DNA of 64,000 nucleotides. It comes from Conus ventricosus. Taxonomy: Eukaryota > Mollusca > Gastropoda > Neogastropoda > Conidae. Position numbers and translations under genes: made by a program. The DNA lies in the NCBI GenBank assembly GCA_018398815.1, contig CM031618.1, positions 56,691,633 through 56,755,632 of the forward strand. Direction: 5' to 3'. This document shows positions 33,742 through 44,145 of the stretch, piece after piece (position 1 is the first letter of the stretch; every line of letters begins with the position of its first letter). A model generated the notes under the pieces. That model saw only the letters and a list, made by a program, of their open reading frames with translations, had not been told where the DNA came from and made no database searches.

Positions 33742-33944
33742 GCATTAACCAGGGCTTAAAACGTTCCGCGTCTGGGCGGAATTCCGCGATTTCGGTTTGT
33801 CAAAAAAAACAACAACAAAAAACAAACCCCGACAGGAGCAAGGTATCCGTGATCGGCTTGCAAGCGTTCATAGCAACTGCGCGCAAGTTATGGCCCCTGA
33901 TTATTCTTGGAAGAAGTTTCCGGTCGGACTTCCGGAATAAACAA

Positions 33945-34235
33945 AATGGCGGAGCGCGCAGTCATTGTTCATGCGGGTCGATCTTTTGACGAATCTGCAA
34001 TTAAAAACAAGTGGAAATGGGAGTGGACGCTTCAGAAAGTTGACGAAGAAGTCATTGGAGACTTTCTTCGCAAAGTTATTGCACCAGGTTTAGCTTGGTG
34101 CAAACTGTGCTTAAGGGAAGTGTTACGGTGGTCGCGGGAAGAAAGCTCTTGATCACACTCGTTCAGCGAAGCACGTGTCAAACGTCAAGGCGCTGAGTGG
34201 AACTACAAGGTCACTGAAGACACTTTATGCAGCAG
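33945..34235 (+). pseudogene. Transposase N-terminal zinc-finger fragment (in element 3)
   Basis: From ATG at 33945 the frame reads MAERAVIVHAGRSFDESAIK, then NKWKWEWTLQKVDEE and APGLAWCKLCLREV. After one frame change it continues YGGRGKKALDHTRSAKHVSN. The Trp-rich start, CxxC pair and H...H pair form the same BED-like finger as in element 1 (NKWRWDW). The catalytic part is absent. Confidence 0.65.
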
Positions 34236-35020
34236 TAAACGTGCCAGGATAGAACATTGCAATCCTGTGGGGAAAAAAGAGGGTGATATAGAAAAATGTG
34301 GAGAGTGCAAGCCAGGCGGGAGGCAGCAAGGAAAAAGATAGGGTTCAAACTAATAAAGTCAAGTTGTCAGCAAGAAGGTGGATGAGAATGAAATAAAAAA
34401 TTGTAGAGTGTGAAAGCCAGACAGGAGAAAGCAAGGAAACAGCAGACAAAGATAGGGTTGAAATTCAAGTAAGCAAGAAGATGGATGGCAAAGACAGTGC
34501 AGACAATGCAAGCAGCAAACGAGTTCCTTGCTATATTTCTTTAATGCCTCCACCACCCAAACACCCAAATGACAAAGCTGTGTGTGTCCTTGTGAAATCC
34601 TGTATTTCAGTGTTTATTATAATTTAGGAACTTCAAAATTTGACTTTCAGTATGTGCTGATTCCACAAGTTTCTCATTTATCAAAATTTGGATATTGTGA
34701 CTTTCAAAATGTGCTGATTCCGCAAGTTGATCTCGGTTATATGAGACTGAACTTTATTTAACCCGTTGAGTGCCCTGGCACGAACGGCGTTCGAGATGGT
34801 TTCGGGAAAGCTGTGTGCCCTTGCACGAACGGCGTTCGAGATAATTTCATCATCAAAATTCGGCGATTTAAAGAAGGGAGGCAAGAACAAAAAATGGTTT
34901 AAACGGTTGCAGGGACCCTAAAGGACGGTTTCTTCCCTTTCGCGGGTCAGCTGACTGACCGGCTCGTGTCCATTCGGTCAATAACTTCAGCAAAGTTCGG
35001 AGAGTTATTCTCGGTCGAGA

Positions 35021-35575
35021 TGGCGAGTCGAGCAGGCAGTTCGATCAGGCGCGTGCCGTTTTCAAACGATCTAATGCTCTTGAAGTGCTTCAAGAAGTTA
35101 TCCGAGACCGTGAAAGCGATGACGAAGACTTCAAAGAAGTGGAATGAAGCGATTCGGAGGAGGAATAAAGTGATTACAATCAACACCACCCTTTGCTATC
35201 GGAGGTTGGTGTTGATGACGAAGCTGATCCCCGACTTCAAACCGAGCGATACGGCGCAAGTGGGGCCGAATCGGAGAGTGACGAGCCGATTCCGTGTATG
35301 TCGAGTGCCCCCTCCCTCCTTTCGTGAGAGGTCGGGAGGAGAGTCGAGGAAGGGGAGGGGTTGTGGACAACGGCGAGGGTCCAGTGTGAGGGGGCGTGGC
35401 AGAGGAAGAGGGCGTGGCACTCGTCAGTCGGAACTTGTTTCAGAATGGACAGAGGTCAGTGCTGATTGCCCAAATCTCGACCTTTCTTTCACGGGTGACC
35501 CAGGTATCAAGGTAAACATTGGCAATTTCAAGCGCATGGATTTCGTGGAGTTGTTTTTGTGGTGTGTGTGTGTGT
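35021..35575 (+). pseudogene. piggyBac transposase, N-terminal fragment
   Basis: The acidic leader typical of the family reads in one frame (FDQARAVFKRSNALEVLQEV, then RDRESDDEDFKEVE, with stops at about 35144 and 35165). The RGRGRGRG-rich linker and the start of the DDE domain, LSFTGDPGIKVNIGN followed by a VELF segment, read in another frame. At least one indel and two stops separate them. The (GT)n expansion at 35562-35645 replaces the rest. The transposase would have cut and pasted DNA at TTAA sites; this copy cannot. Confidence 0.65.
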
Positions 35576-35621
35576 GTGTGTGTGCTTGTGAGTGTGTGTG
35601 TGTGTGTGGTGTTTGTGTAGG

Positions 35622-35668
<47 letters not shown>

Positions 35669-36460
35669 AGAGAGCAGTGCTTGTGCATGCACAGCTGTTC
35701 AGAGCTAGCCACTTAGTTTTGAGAGGAAGGGGAGTTTACAGCTCGCCCACAGCTGCAGAGGCCAAGCCGTGAATGCAGGTCAGGGAAACGGGTGTTTTCT
35801 GCAGGCTGCTCCCCACCAGCCAGCTAACCGTGCTGTACTCGGCGAACTGAATGTCATCTGTGTAAAGCCGGTCTGGCAACAATGTGTTCGGCATTGCTGA
35901 GCGGCCATTACAAGCAGGGCTGTTAGTTTGATAATTAGTAGTTGTCATAAAAAATGTAATACATCTGTTCTGTTCTGAGATGACCGAATAGGCAAATTCC
36001 CGACATTCTTTTAATACCAAACTCGACTAGGTTTATTTTCCTGTAGATAATGTAGATAGGGCATGAAAGCTTGTACACATGTGGTCAAGCGATATTCAAA
36101 CAATGACAACACACACACACAATTGTGCAAAAATGACGTCATCACTTTCTGGGAACTTAATTTTCCCTAGTTAACTAGTACACAAGTTTGATACATGCTA
36201 TGCTTGGACTACAACAACAAAATGTTGGGTCAGAAACGTGTAAGCCTTGTTTGTTCGGCCCTTTAACTAAGTGTCTCGAATGGGACGGAAAAATAAAGCT
36301 GTGCATGGTGTGGGTGTCCATTGTGTGTGTGTGTGTGGTGTTTGTGTAGTGTTTGTGCATTGTGGTGTGTGTGTGTGTGGTGCTTTTGCATGTGGTACTG
36401 TGTGTGTGTGTGTGTACATGTGTGTGTGTGTGTACATGTGTGTGTGTGTGTGTGTGTTGT
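35562..36460. repeat. (GT)n tracts and non-coding DNA inside the piggyBac-like element
   Basis: GT tracts at 35562-35645 (with a GA tail to 35675) and 36320-36460. The rest shows no protein-like frame. Frames rich in Val-Cys or His-Thr are artefacts. Confidence 0.85.
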
Positions 36461-38172
36461 GTACCCAAATGTGTGTCAGTCAACTATAACTTGCATTTAC
36501 TGGCAGTAGTGTGGGATCCTGATCCTTCTGTCCATAGGTTCTGTGTTGTGGTGTATTCTCTGCGACACCAGTGTATTTTTTCAGTTGTTAGTGTGCTTTT
36601 CATCTGTGGTGTGGCCTTTTGTAGCTCAGTCCTATCTTTAGCAGTCTCTGTTGTTTTGTGGGTGGTGGTTGGTTTTGCAATGTTTTATTTATTACCTTCT
36701 GTGGTAATGGCTTTTTATCAATCGCACTTAGTTCATGAGTGAACCAAACCACATGTGTGAAAGAAAACTGACAGAATAATTGGAAGTTACACTTAGTGTT
36801 GTTATTGTTTGTTCATCTCTGCTAAACAAGACCAATTCCCAAGAGGCTTGCAAGATATGCAGACCGATGCTGTGGATAATGTTCAATTCCCTTCTTCTTT
36901 CCCACGTTACCTGGGCTGGATTGCACCCCCCCCCCCCCCCCCCCCCCCCCTATGATATGGGTTGCTAAACATTTATGCATTGTCAAGCTTTATTGTGAAT
37001 ACAGATGTTTGTCCTGAAGTTCAAAGGATACTAACACCAGTTTTTGTGGTATTTCATTGTGATTTTAGTGCTATAGTTTTGTTTATGTTCTGAAAGTGTC
37101 TGTTTTTCAAACAAAACATTCATCATTATATATATTTTTGGTCTACTCATTACAAACAAAATCAAACTATTGTGATATCTGGTTGTAGCCAAGGATATAA
37201 CAAGAAAATTTCCCAAGTATCTAAGATATATGTCAAGAATTGAAAGAGCAATGGGCATATCAGTGAACCTACCTAAGAAAACAAAATTGTGTCCCTTGAT
37301 ACCTGGATTGTACTGTACCCAGAAATGCATAAATTTATCATATAAAACAACAATTGTGGGTTATAAATTCACTACCAAATATTTACACAGGTGTTCAGTA
37401 AACACTAAAACCACTTTTGGCTGGGTTTGTATGTTTTTTGTTTTGCTGCTGTGGGTTTTTGTATGCTTGCAAAATATAATTTTTAAAAAAAAGTTGAATT
37501 ATAAGATTCTTTATTATACTCAGAATGAACAAAATCAAATATCATTTGCAGGCATTATAGCCCCGGGTATGAGAAGAAAACATGCCAAAAATCTAAGAGA
37601 TATCTCCACAAATAAATGAGCACTGATCAAATTAGTGAACCTACCGCAAAAAGTCAAATTTTGCTCCGGCACACAGAAGTGCAAAACTGATACAAAATAG
37701 CAGCAGTCAAGGGGTTAAAGTGTTTTGATGCAGTTACTGACTTTGTGTGCACCAACTTCAAACTTGATATTGTGTGATCATTTAAACCTGAAAAGTGAAA
37801 CTTATTGAGCAACCCCAGAAGTGAGATTTCATCCAAAGACTATAGTTGGTGAACACCTGTAAAACACTCAAGTTAAAGGGGGGGTGTTCATTTTTTTTAT
37901 GTGTTTAACCCCTTCTCCCCTTGTCCCAAATATGTCTTCCTGTAATAATTATGTGTTTACAGCAATTTTTATGCACTAAATAACTCTTGAAATTATGTCC
38001 AGAAAGCGCGAAGTGGCATAGATTTACACTCGGTTTTTTAAAAAAATTTTCCCGGGGGAGCATGCCCCCGGACTCCCCTAGTTTCAGTGGTATTTTCCTC
38101 CTCCTGTTTTAAGCCCTGATTAACTTTAGTTTCAAAGTAAGGTGACTGCAGGTGGAAATTGAAACGACTTCT

Positions 38173-38508
38173 AAAAGGAAAACAGAGTTACTCCACCCGA
38201 AAACGGGACAAACCATTACAAAGGAAAACAGAGTTACTCCACCGAAAATGGGGACAAACACATTACAAAGGAAAACAGAGTTACTCCACCAGAAACGGGG
38301 ACAAACACATTACAAAGGAAACAGAGTTACTCCACCAGAAAACGGGGACAAACACATTACAAAGGAAAACAGAGTTACTCCACCAGAAAACGGGGACAAA
38401 CCACATTACAAAGGAAAACAGAGTTACTCCACCAGAAACGGGGGACAAACACATTACAAAGGAAAACAGAGTTACTCCACCAGAAAACGGGGACAAACAC
38501 ATTACAAA
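38173..38508. repeat. Minisatellite, about 47-bp unit, 7-8 copies
   Basis: Units carry AGGAAAACAGAGTTACTCCA, an ACCAGAAAACGGGG block and ACAAACACATTAC. It begins 50 bp after the end of hAT-like element 3. Confidence 0.95.
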
Positions 38509-38896
38509 ACAGCGTTTAGTTCCTGTTTTCAGGCGGATTAGCTACATTTTATGTGATTTGCTTGCCCCTGCTTTCTGCTGGATTAACTGTATTCTCCTGT
38601 TAAAATCTGCATCAATGTTGCCCTTTATGAAGGAGATAAATTGTGACATTCATGTCCAAATCATAAATCCATGAATGATGTTTCTTTCACAAGTGCATGC
38701 CTGCCCATGAATTAATAAAGGCATAGGTAATTAAATTTCAAGCTTGAAGGGGTGAACAAATGATATTTATCCAATTCAGTCTGAAACGAGGAATATATTG
38801 CACACTCGGTGCGTTGAAATCATTCTGATCAGCTATGAACTGACTGGGGTTTATTCAGCCAGCTTCGAAGTTACAGAGACAGAATGAAAGGAAAAG
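38509..38896. other. Spacer with nothing recognised
   Basis: No gene, repeat or element end is visible between the two tandem arrays. Confidence 0.7.
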
Positions 38897-41149
38897 AAGA
38901 AATTCACCTCTTCAGTACTACATTACACACTGTACAAGGGTACCTAAGAAATCCACCTCTTCAGTACTACATTACACACTGTACAAGGGTACCTAAGAAA
39001 TCCACCTCTTCAGTACTACATTACACACTGTACAAGGGTACCTAAGAAATCCACCTCTTCAGTACTACATTACACACTGTACAAGGGTACCTAAGAAATT
39101 CACCTCTTCAGTACTACATTACACACTGTACAAGGGTACCTAAGAAATCCACCTCTTCAGTACTACATTACACACTGCACAAGGGTACCTAAGAAATTCA
39201 CCTCTTCAGTACTACATTACACACTGCACAAGGGTACCTAAGAAATTCACCTCTTCAGTACTACATTAACACTGTACAAGGGTACCTAAGAAATTCCCCT
39301 CTTCAGTACTACATTACACACTGTACAAGGGTACCTAAGAAATTCACCTCTTCAGTACTACATTACACACTGTACAAGGGTACCTAAGAATTCACCTCTT
39401 CAGTACTACATTACACACTGTACAAGGGTACCTAAGAAATTCACCTTTTTCAGTACTACATTACACACTGTACAAGGGTACCTAAGAAATTCACCTCTTC
39501 AGTACTACATTACACACTGTACAAGGGTACCTAAGAAATTCACCTCTTCAGTACTACATTACACACTGTACAAGGGTACCTAAGAAATTCACCTCTTCAG
39601 TACTACATTACACACTGTACAAGGGTACCTAAGAAATTCACCTCTTCAGTACTACATTACACACTGTACAAGGGTACCTAAGAAATTCACCTCTTCAGTA
39701 CTACATTACACACTGTACAAGGGTACCTAAGAAATTCACCTCTTCAGTATTTACATTACACACTGGTACAAGGGTACCTAAGAAATCCACCTCTTCAGTA
39801 CTACATTACACACTGTACAAGGGTACCTAAGAAATCCACCTCTTCAGTACTACATTACACACTGTACAAGGGTACCTAAGAAATTCACCTCTTCAGTACT
39901 ACATTACACACTGTACAAGGGTACCTAAGAAATCCACCTCTTCAGTACTACATTACACACTGCACAAGGGTACCTAAGAAATTCACCTCTTCAGTACTAC
40001 ATTACACACTGTACAAGGGTACCTAAGAAATTCACCTCTTCAGTACTACATTACACACTGTACAAGGGTACCTAAGAAATTCACCTCTTCAGTACTACAT
40101 TACACACTGTACAAGGGTACCTAAGAAATTCACCTCTTCAGTACTACATTACACACTGTACAAGGGTACCTAAGAAATTCACCTCTTCAGTATACATTAC
40201 ACACTGTACAAGGGTACCTAAGAAATTCACCTCTTCAGTACTACATTACACACTGTACAAGGGTACCTAAGAAATTCACCTCTTCAGTACTACATTACAC
40301 ACTGTACAAGGGTACCTAAGAAATTCACCTCTTCAGTACTACATTACACACTGTACAAGGGTACCTAAGAAATTCACCTCTTCAGTACTACATTACACAC
40401 TGTACAAGGGTACCTAAGAAATTCACCTCTTCAGTACTACATTACACACTGTACAAGGGTACCTAAGAAATTCACCTCTTCAGTACTACATTACACACTG
40501 TACAAGGGTACCTAAGAAATTCACCTCTTCAGTACTACATTACACACTGTACAAGGGTACCTAAGAAATCCACCTCTTCAGTACTACATTACACACTGTA
40601 CAAGGGTACCTAAGAAATCCACCTCTTCAGTACTACATTACACACTGTACAAGGGTACCTAAGAAATTCACCTCTTCAGTACTACATTACACACTGTACA
40701 AGGGTACCTAAAGAAATCCACCTCTTCAGTACTACATTACACACTGCACAAGGGTACCTAAGAAATTCACCTCTTCAGTACTACATTACACATGTACAAG
40801 GGTACCTAAGAAATTCACCTCTTCAGTACTACATTACACACTGTACAAGGGTACCTAAGAAATTCACCTCTTCAGTACTACATTACACACTGTACAAGGG
40901 TACCTAAGAAATTCACCTCTTCAGTACTACATTACACACTGTACAAGGGTACCTAAGAAATTCACCTCTTCAGTACTACATTACACACTGTACAAGGGTA
41001 CCTAAGAAATTCACCTCTTCAGTACTACATTACACACTGTACAAGGGTACCTAAGAAATTCACCTCTTCAGTACTACATTACACACTGTACAAGGGTACC
41101 TAAGAAATTCACCTCTTCAGTACTACATTACACACTGTACAAGGGTACC
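38897..41149. repeat. Satellite-like array, 49-bp unit, about 46 copies
   Basis: The unit contains TTCACCTCTTCAGTACTACA and TTACACACTGTACAAGGGTACC, so a GGTACC site recurs every 49 bp. Copies are almost identical; the two common variant positions are AATTC/AATCC and CTGTAC/CTGCAC. Rare copies have single-base indels. Since 49 is not a multiple of three no long frame exists. The array lies between the convergent 3' ends of the two genes. Confidence 0.97.
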
Positions 41150-42477
41150 ATACTTTTCAAGCTAAAAGTTGAAATGTTTTTTTCCTAAACTCTAACTGCT
41201 GCAGATCTACATTGGCAGAGGCCTACTTATGGATTTTTGCAAATCTGTTCTTAGTTTGCCATAGAGTTATCATTGGAAATACTTATTACTAATAATACAA
41301 AAAGTTTACAGAAAGCAGATCTGACCTCATTTCACTGGAAGACTACGTGTGTGAGTGACGGCAAAATGTAAGACGTTAATGACAGCTGAACACTATTTTT
41401 GTTTGAATACACGATTGAACAAAAAGACTGAAATCAAGAAGCCAAGTCTATGTAGCAAACATACAGCAGCTCAAGGCGACAGTCCAATGGTGGAGCATTC
41501 CGTTCCAATCTTTCCATAAACTTTAAAAGTAATTATCATGACTCCACTGAACAACATGGACAAAAGAATCACAAGACGAAACACGATGCATTTCGACCTC
41601 TCAGGTCTTCTTCAGGCAAAATGAACAATTCAACGCCCATCTTGTGCCGAATTCAACGAAGGTCAGTGATTGCTCGTTCTTCATTCCCGTTGTCCCGAGT
41701 GTCATTTATCGACCAACTTACCAGTTGCAACCAACTTTCCACAGGCAAAGAATTTCAGCTGTCCACATTATTAACAGTTTCAAACAAGCAATTATAGGCC
41801 AGCAACTCCTCTGTCATTAAGACAATGACTTGGCAAACATTTATATTGAAAGAAGGGGGGGGGGGGAAGAGAGAAAGAAAATGAGCATGTAAGGCTGTAA
41901 AGCTATACTCTTGAGAGAAGCAATACTTTTTTTAAGAACAGGTCTGCATGTCTTGTGTTTCCAATTTGGTGTTCATTGCCCCAACAAGTTTGCCAAACTT
42001 CCAACACATTTTTTCAGTTGAATCATCAAGGTAAAATCACAATGACATCATGCTTTCAATTAAAAAAAACAAAACAAACCAACATGCATGCTTGACACGC
42101 ATTTATGAGAAAAGAAATGAAATCATATGTTGCAACTTGCTTCAACAATTCCCAGCAATTCACTCTGAGTGTTGTAACACAAGTCACAAATGCGTCGCTG
42201 ACTGAACAAGAAAGAGACGTGACTTCACAAGTTTTTAGTCAAAAATACAAAGAGATTACCAACGCCCAATATACTTTTTCTGTACAGTTCAAATGATTAT
42301 ATATCTGAGAGCATGAACAGATTACATGTGTCACATCATCTTTCGTATCACTTTCCACTTGTCTTCTTGATCACATCTTGTTACCTTTACCAACCTGAAC
42401 CTATATCGCTGCATTTTTCACTTTCAAACTGTTCCAGCTGTCACTACACCCTGTTTCATCCTCAAGATAACATCCAG
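41150..42477. other. Spacer downstream of PPIL3
   Basis: Non-coding. It contains one copy of the hammerhead-like repeat family (41557-41690, minus strand) and a short G run near 41857. Confidence 0.7.
41557..41690 (-). repeat. Dispersed repeat with hammerhead-like core, copy 2
   Basis: On the minus strand it reads GTGATTGCTCG...TTTTGCCTGAAGAAGACC, then TGAGAGGTCGAAATGCATCG and TGTTTCGTCTTGTGATT. The core CTGAAGA, a GACCT/AGGTC stem and GAAA recall a hammerhead ribozyme, with one extra A between core and stem. Confidence 0.6.
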
Positions 42478-43004
42478 GGGGCCGGAATAGCTCAGTTGGT
42501 AGAGCGCCTGACTCGTAATCTTGGTGAACCTGGGGTTGCGGGTTCGAACCTCCGCCGGGGCGTTTCGGTACAGGGGATTTTTCCCTCGGAGTTAACATTG
42601 GTTCTGACTCCATTTCCCATACAGTCCTTCGATTGAGACTATAAACCGAGGTTCCGTGTGTGAACGCATGCATAACATCTTGCACACACGTAAAATCCCA
42701 TCACCAACTTTTGGAAGAGTAGGCCAGTTTGGCCGTTTGTATGGATGACAGGTTACACATAGCATGCACCCTGCGTGAGAAATGGAAAGAATGAAGGAAG
42801 TAAGGAAAATGAGTGATCAATATTGAACGATACTGAATGGATGACACGGGACGAACGACTGAATGAAGCGCCAGCTGGCAGCTCTTCCGTCGGCACTACC
42901 AGGTAGGCAGCCCGTTGTGTAAACGAGTGTGGATTGTAAAGCGCTTAGAGCTTGGTCTCTAGCCGAGAATAGGCGCTATATAAGTATTCATTATTATTAT
43001 TATT
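42478..43004 (+). mobile_element. tRNA-derived SINE, full length
   Basis: The head has a Pol III A box (TAGCTCAGTTGG, 42488-42499) and B box (GGTTCGAACCT, 42541-42551). The body holds TTTCCCATACAGTCC, ACGTAAAATCCCATCACCAA and GGAAGAGTAGGCCAGTTTGG. The tail has AAAGCGCTTAGAGC, GGCGCTATATAAGTATTCA and (ATT)n. The head resembles a tRNA but lacks a normal fold past the B box, so it is not a tRNA gene. Its near twin is at 48520-49018. Confidence 0.9.
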
Positions 43005-43478
43005 TAGTTCACAGCTAACTTTTTTTTCCCCAAGGAATCGGAGACTGTGAGTGCCACATTTGGAAACATTCCTCCAGTGAAAGAAGTCGGTTCATAGTGT
43101 CTAGATCAGCATCAACTTCAGTGTTCAGTCCAACAACGTTCACAGAAATGCTTCATTCAGGATGACCAGACAGTGGCTTACTGTGTGATGAAATTTTCAA
43201 TCCTCCCATGATGCTTCCATGGCCAGAATGAGTTCACTGAAAGCCATTTCCACCTGACCAGAACACATGAGAGAGATACACATCATAGTCTCACCTGTCT
43301 AACACACTAACAGTTCATTTAGATACACACTCAATGCTCATCTGTTCGCACATCGCCGCCCTGAAATACAACTGTCATGAGTCTGAAAATCAAAGTTCCT
43401 GTACAGGAGATGGGGGGGGAAAAAACCTGCTTATTATCCCCACAAAATATACTGTGAGCCGAGTTAGGTACAAATATA
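43005..43478. other. Spacer between SINE and PPIL3 polyadenylation region
   Basis: No coding signal. A decayed copy of the 40-bp minisatellite motif (GAGAGATACACATCAT...CTCACCTGTC) lies at 43268-43305. Confidence 0.7.
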
Positions 43479-43498
43479 TTTATTACAGCATGTTTATT
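43479..43498 (-). promoter_or_regulatory. Candidate PPIL3 polyadenylation signals
   Basis: Two AATAAA hexamers read on the minus strand at 43498-43493 and 43484-43479, about 530 bp after the PPIL3 stop codon. Confidence 0.55.
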
Positions 43499-43618
43499 TA
43501 AAGGATAATGTGATTGGGACTTGGCTACATTATGCCCCTTGGCCCGCTGTTATAACGTACCAAAAAATCTCAAAAATGAAAAACATTCGAGTTATGGCAG
43601 TTGTATTTCCCGGCAGCG

Positions 43619-43850
43619 ACATGTAAGAGAATACACACAGTCTCACCAGTCCAACACACATGTAAGAGAAATACACACAGTCTCACCTGTCCAACACACA
43701 TGTAAGAGAGATACACACAGTCTCACCTGTCCAACACACATGTAAGAGAGATACACACAGTCTCACCTGTCCAACACATGTAAGAGAGATACAGTCTCAC
43801 CTGTCCAACACATGTAAGAGAGATACACACAGTCTCACCTGTCCAACACA
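43619..43850. repeat. Minisatellite, about 40-bp unit, 6 copies
   Basis: Units contain CATGTAAGAGAGATACACAC and AGTCTCACCTGTCCAACACA. It lies within the presumed PPIL3 3' untranslated region. Confidence 0.93.
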
Positions 43851-44018
43851 CACTAACAGTCCACTTATATACACACTCAGTACTCATCTCCTTTGCACAT
43901 TAACATTCATCTGTTGCCACATGCACACATTATGCATTCATCTGTTTTACACACCCAGCACTGTGTTCCTCGTCTGTTTAACATACACTCTCGCCCCTCG
44001 CATATCATTTCCTCTCCT

Positions 44019-44145
44019 TCATCCGGCCAAAGGATTGGCGTGTATAGTGGTGGAACGTATGCGGATGTCTGCCTCAGGTTTGTAGGTCTTCTCGTTGACA
44101 GGGACCCTCTCCAGGGAGTCCAGGGTCTCAAAGCCGTCAATCATT
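44019..44145 (-). CDS. PPIL3: PPIL3 terminal exon
   Basis: It follows TTTTGTTTTCAG, completes a split Arg codon and encodes [33 protein letters not shown] and IHANPLAG, then TGA at 44021-44019. The C-terminal IHANP motif is diagnostic for this cyclophilin subfamily. Confidence 0.95.

Larger units (their letters stand above)
34758..37718 (+). mobile_element. piggyBac-like element (2.96 kb), degenerate
   Basis: TTAA occurs at both ends (34758-34761 and 37715-37718). The termini CCCGTTGAGTGC and, reversed, CCCCTTGACTGC are inverted repeats matching at 10 of 12 positions. Internal tandem copies of CACGAACGGCGTTCGAGAT (34778 and 34822) and a diverged repeat of about 120 bp near the right end (about 37180 and 37550) are typical subterminal motifs. 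A transposase N-terminus lies inside, followed by GT tracts and unrecognised DNA where the catalytic domain should be. The element sits wholly inside hAT-like element 3. Confidence 0.72.
33750..38118 (+). mobile_element. hAT-like element 3, split by a nested piggyBac-like element
   Basis: Perfect 13-bp inverted termini: CAGGGCTTAAAAC at 33750-33762 and GTTTTAAGCCCTG at 38106-38118. ATTAAC flanks both sides (33744-33749 and 38119-38124), a 6-bp target duplication. Just inside the left end is TTCCGCG...GGCGGAATTCCGCG, and near the right end a CCGGGGG/CCCCCGG hairpin with GGGGAGTCC, both matching the layout of element 1. Removing the nested element leaves about 1.4 kb carrying only a zinc-finger fragment. 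Confidence 0.82.

Noticed and set aside
36292..36297. AATAAA followed by GT-rich DNA as the GLUL polyadenylation site
   Set aside because: It lies inside the nested piggyBac-like element, over 6 kb from the stop codon; ATTAAA at 33165 is more reasonable.
38897..41149. CRISPR-like array
   Set aside because: Repeats are directly contiguous 49-bp units without unique spacers, and the DNA is eukaryotic.
42478..42560. tRNA gene
   Set aside because: The A and B boxes belong to a SINE: the sequence continues into a conserved body and tail and a second copy exists at 48520.
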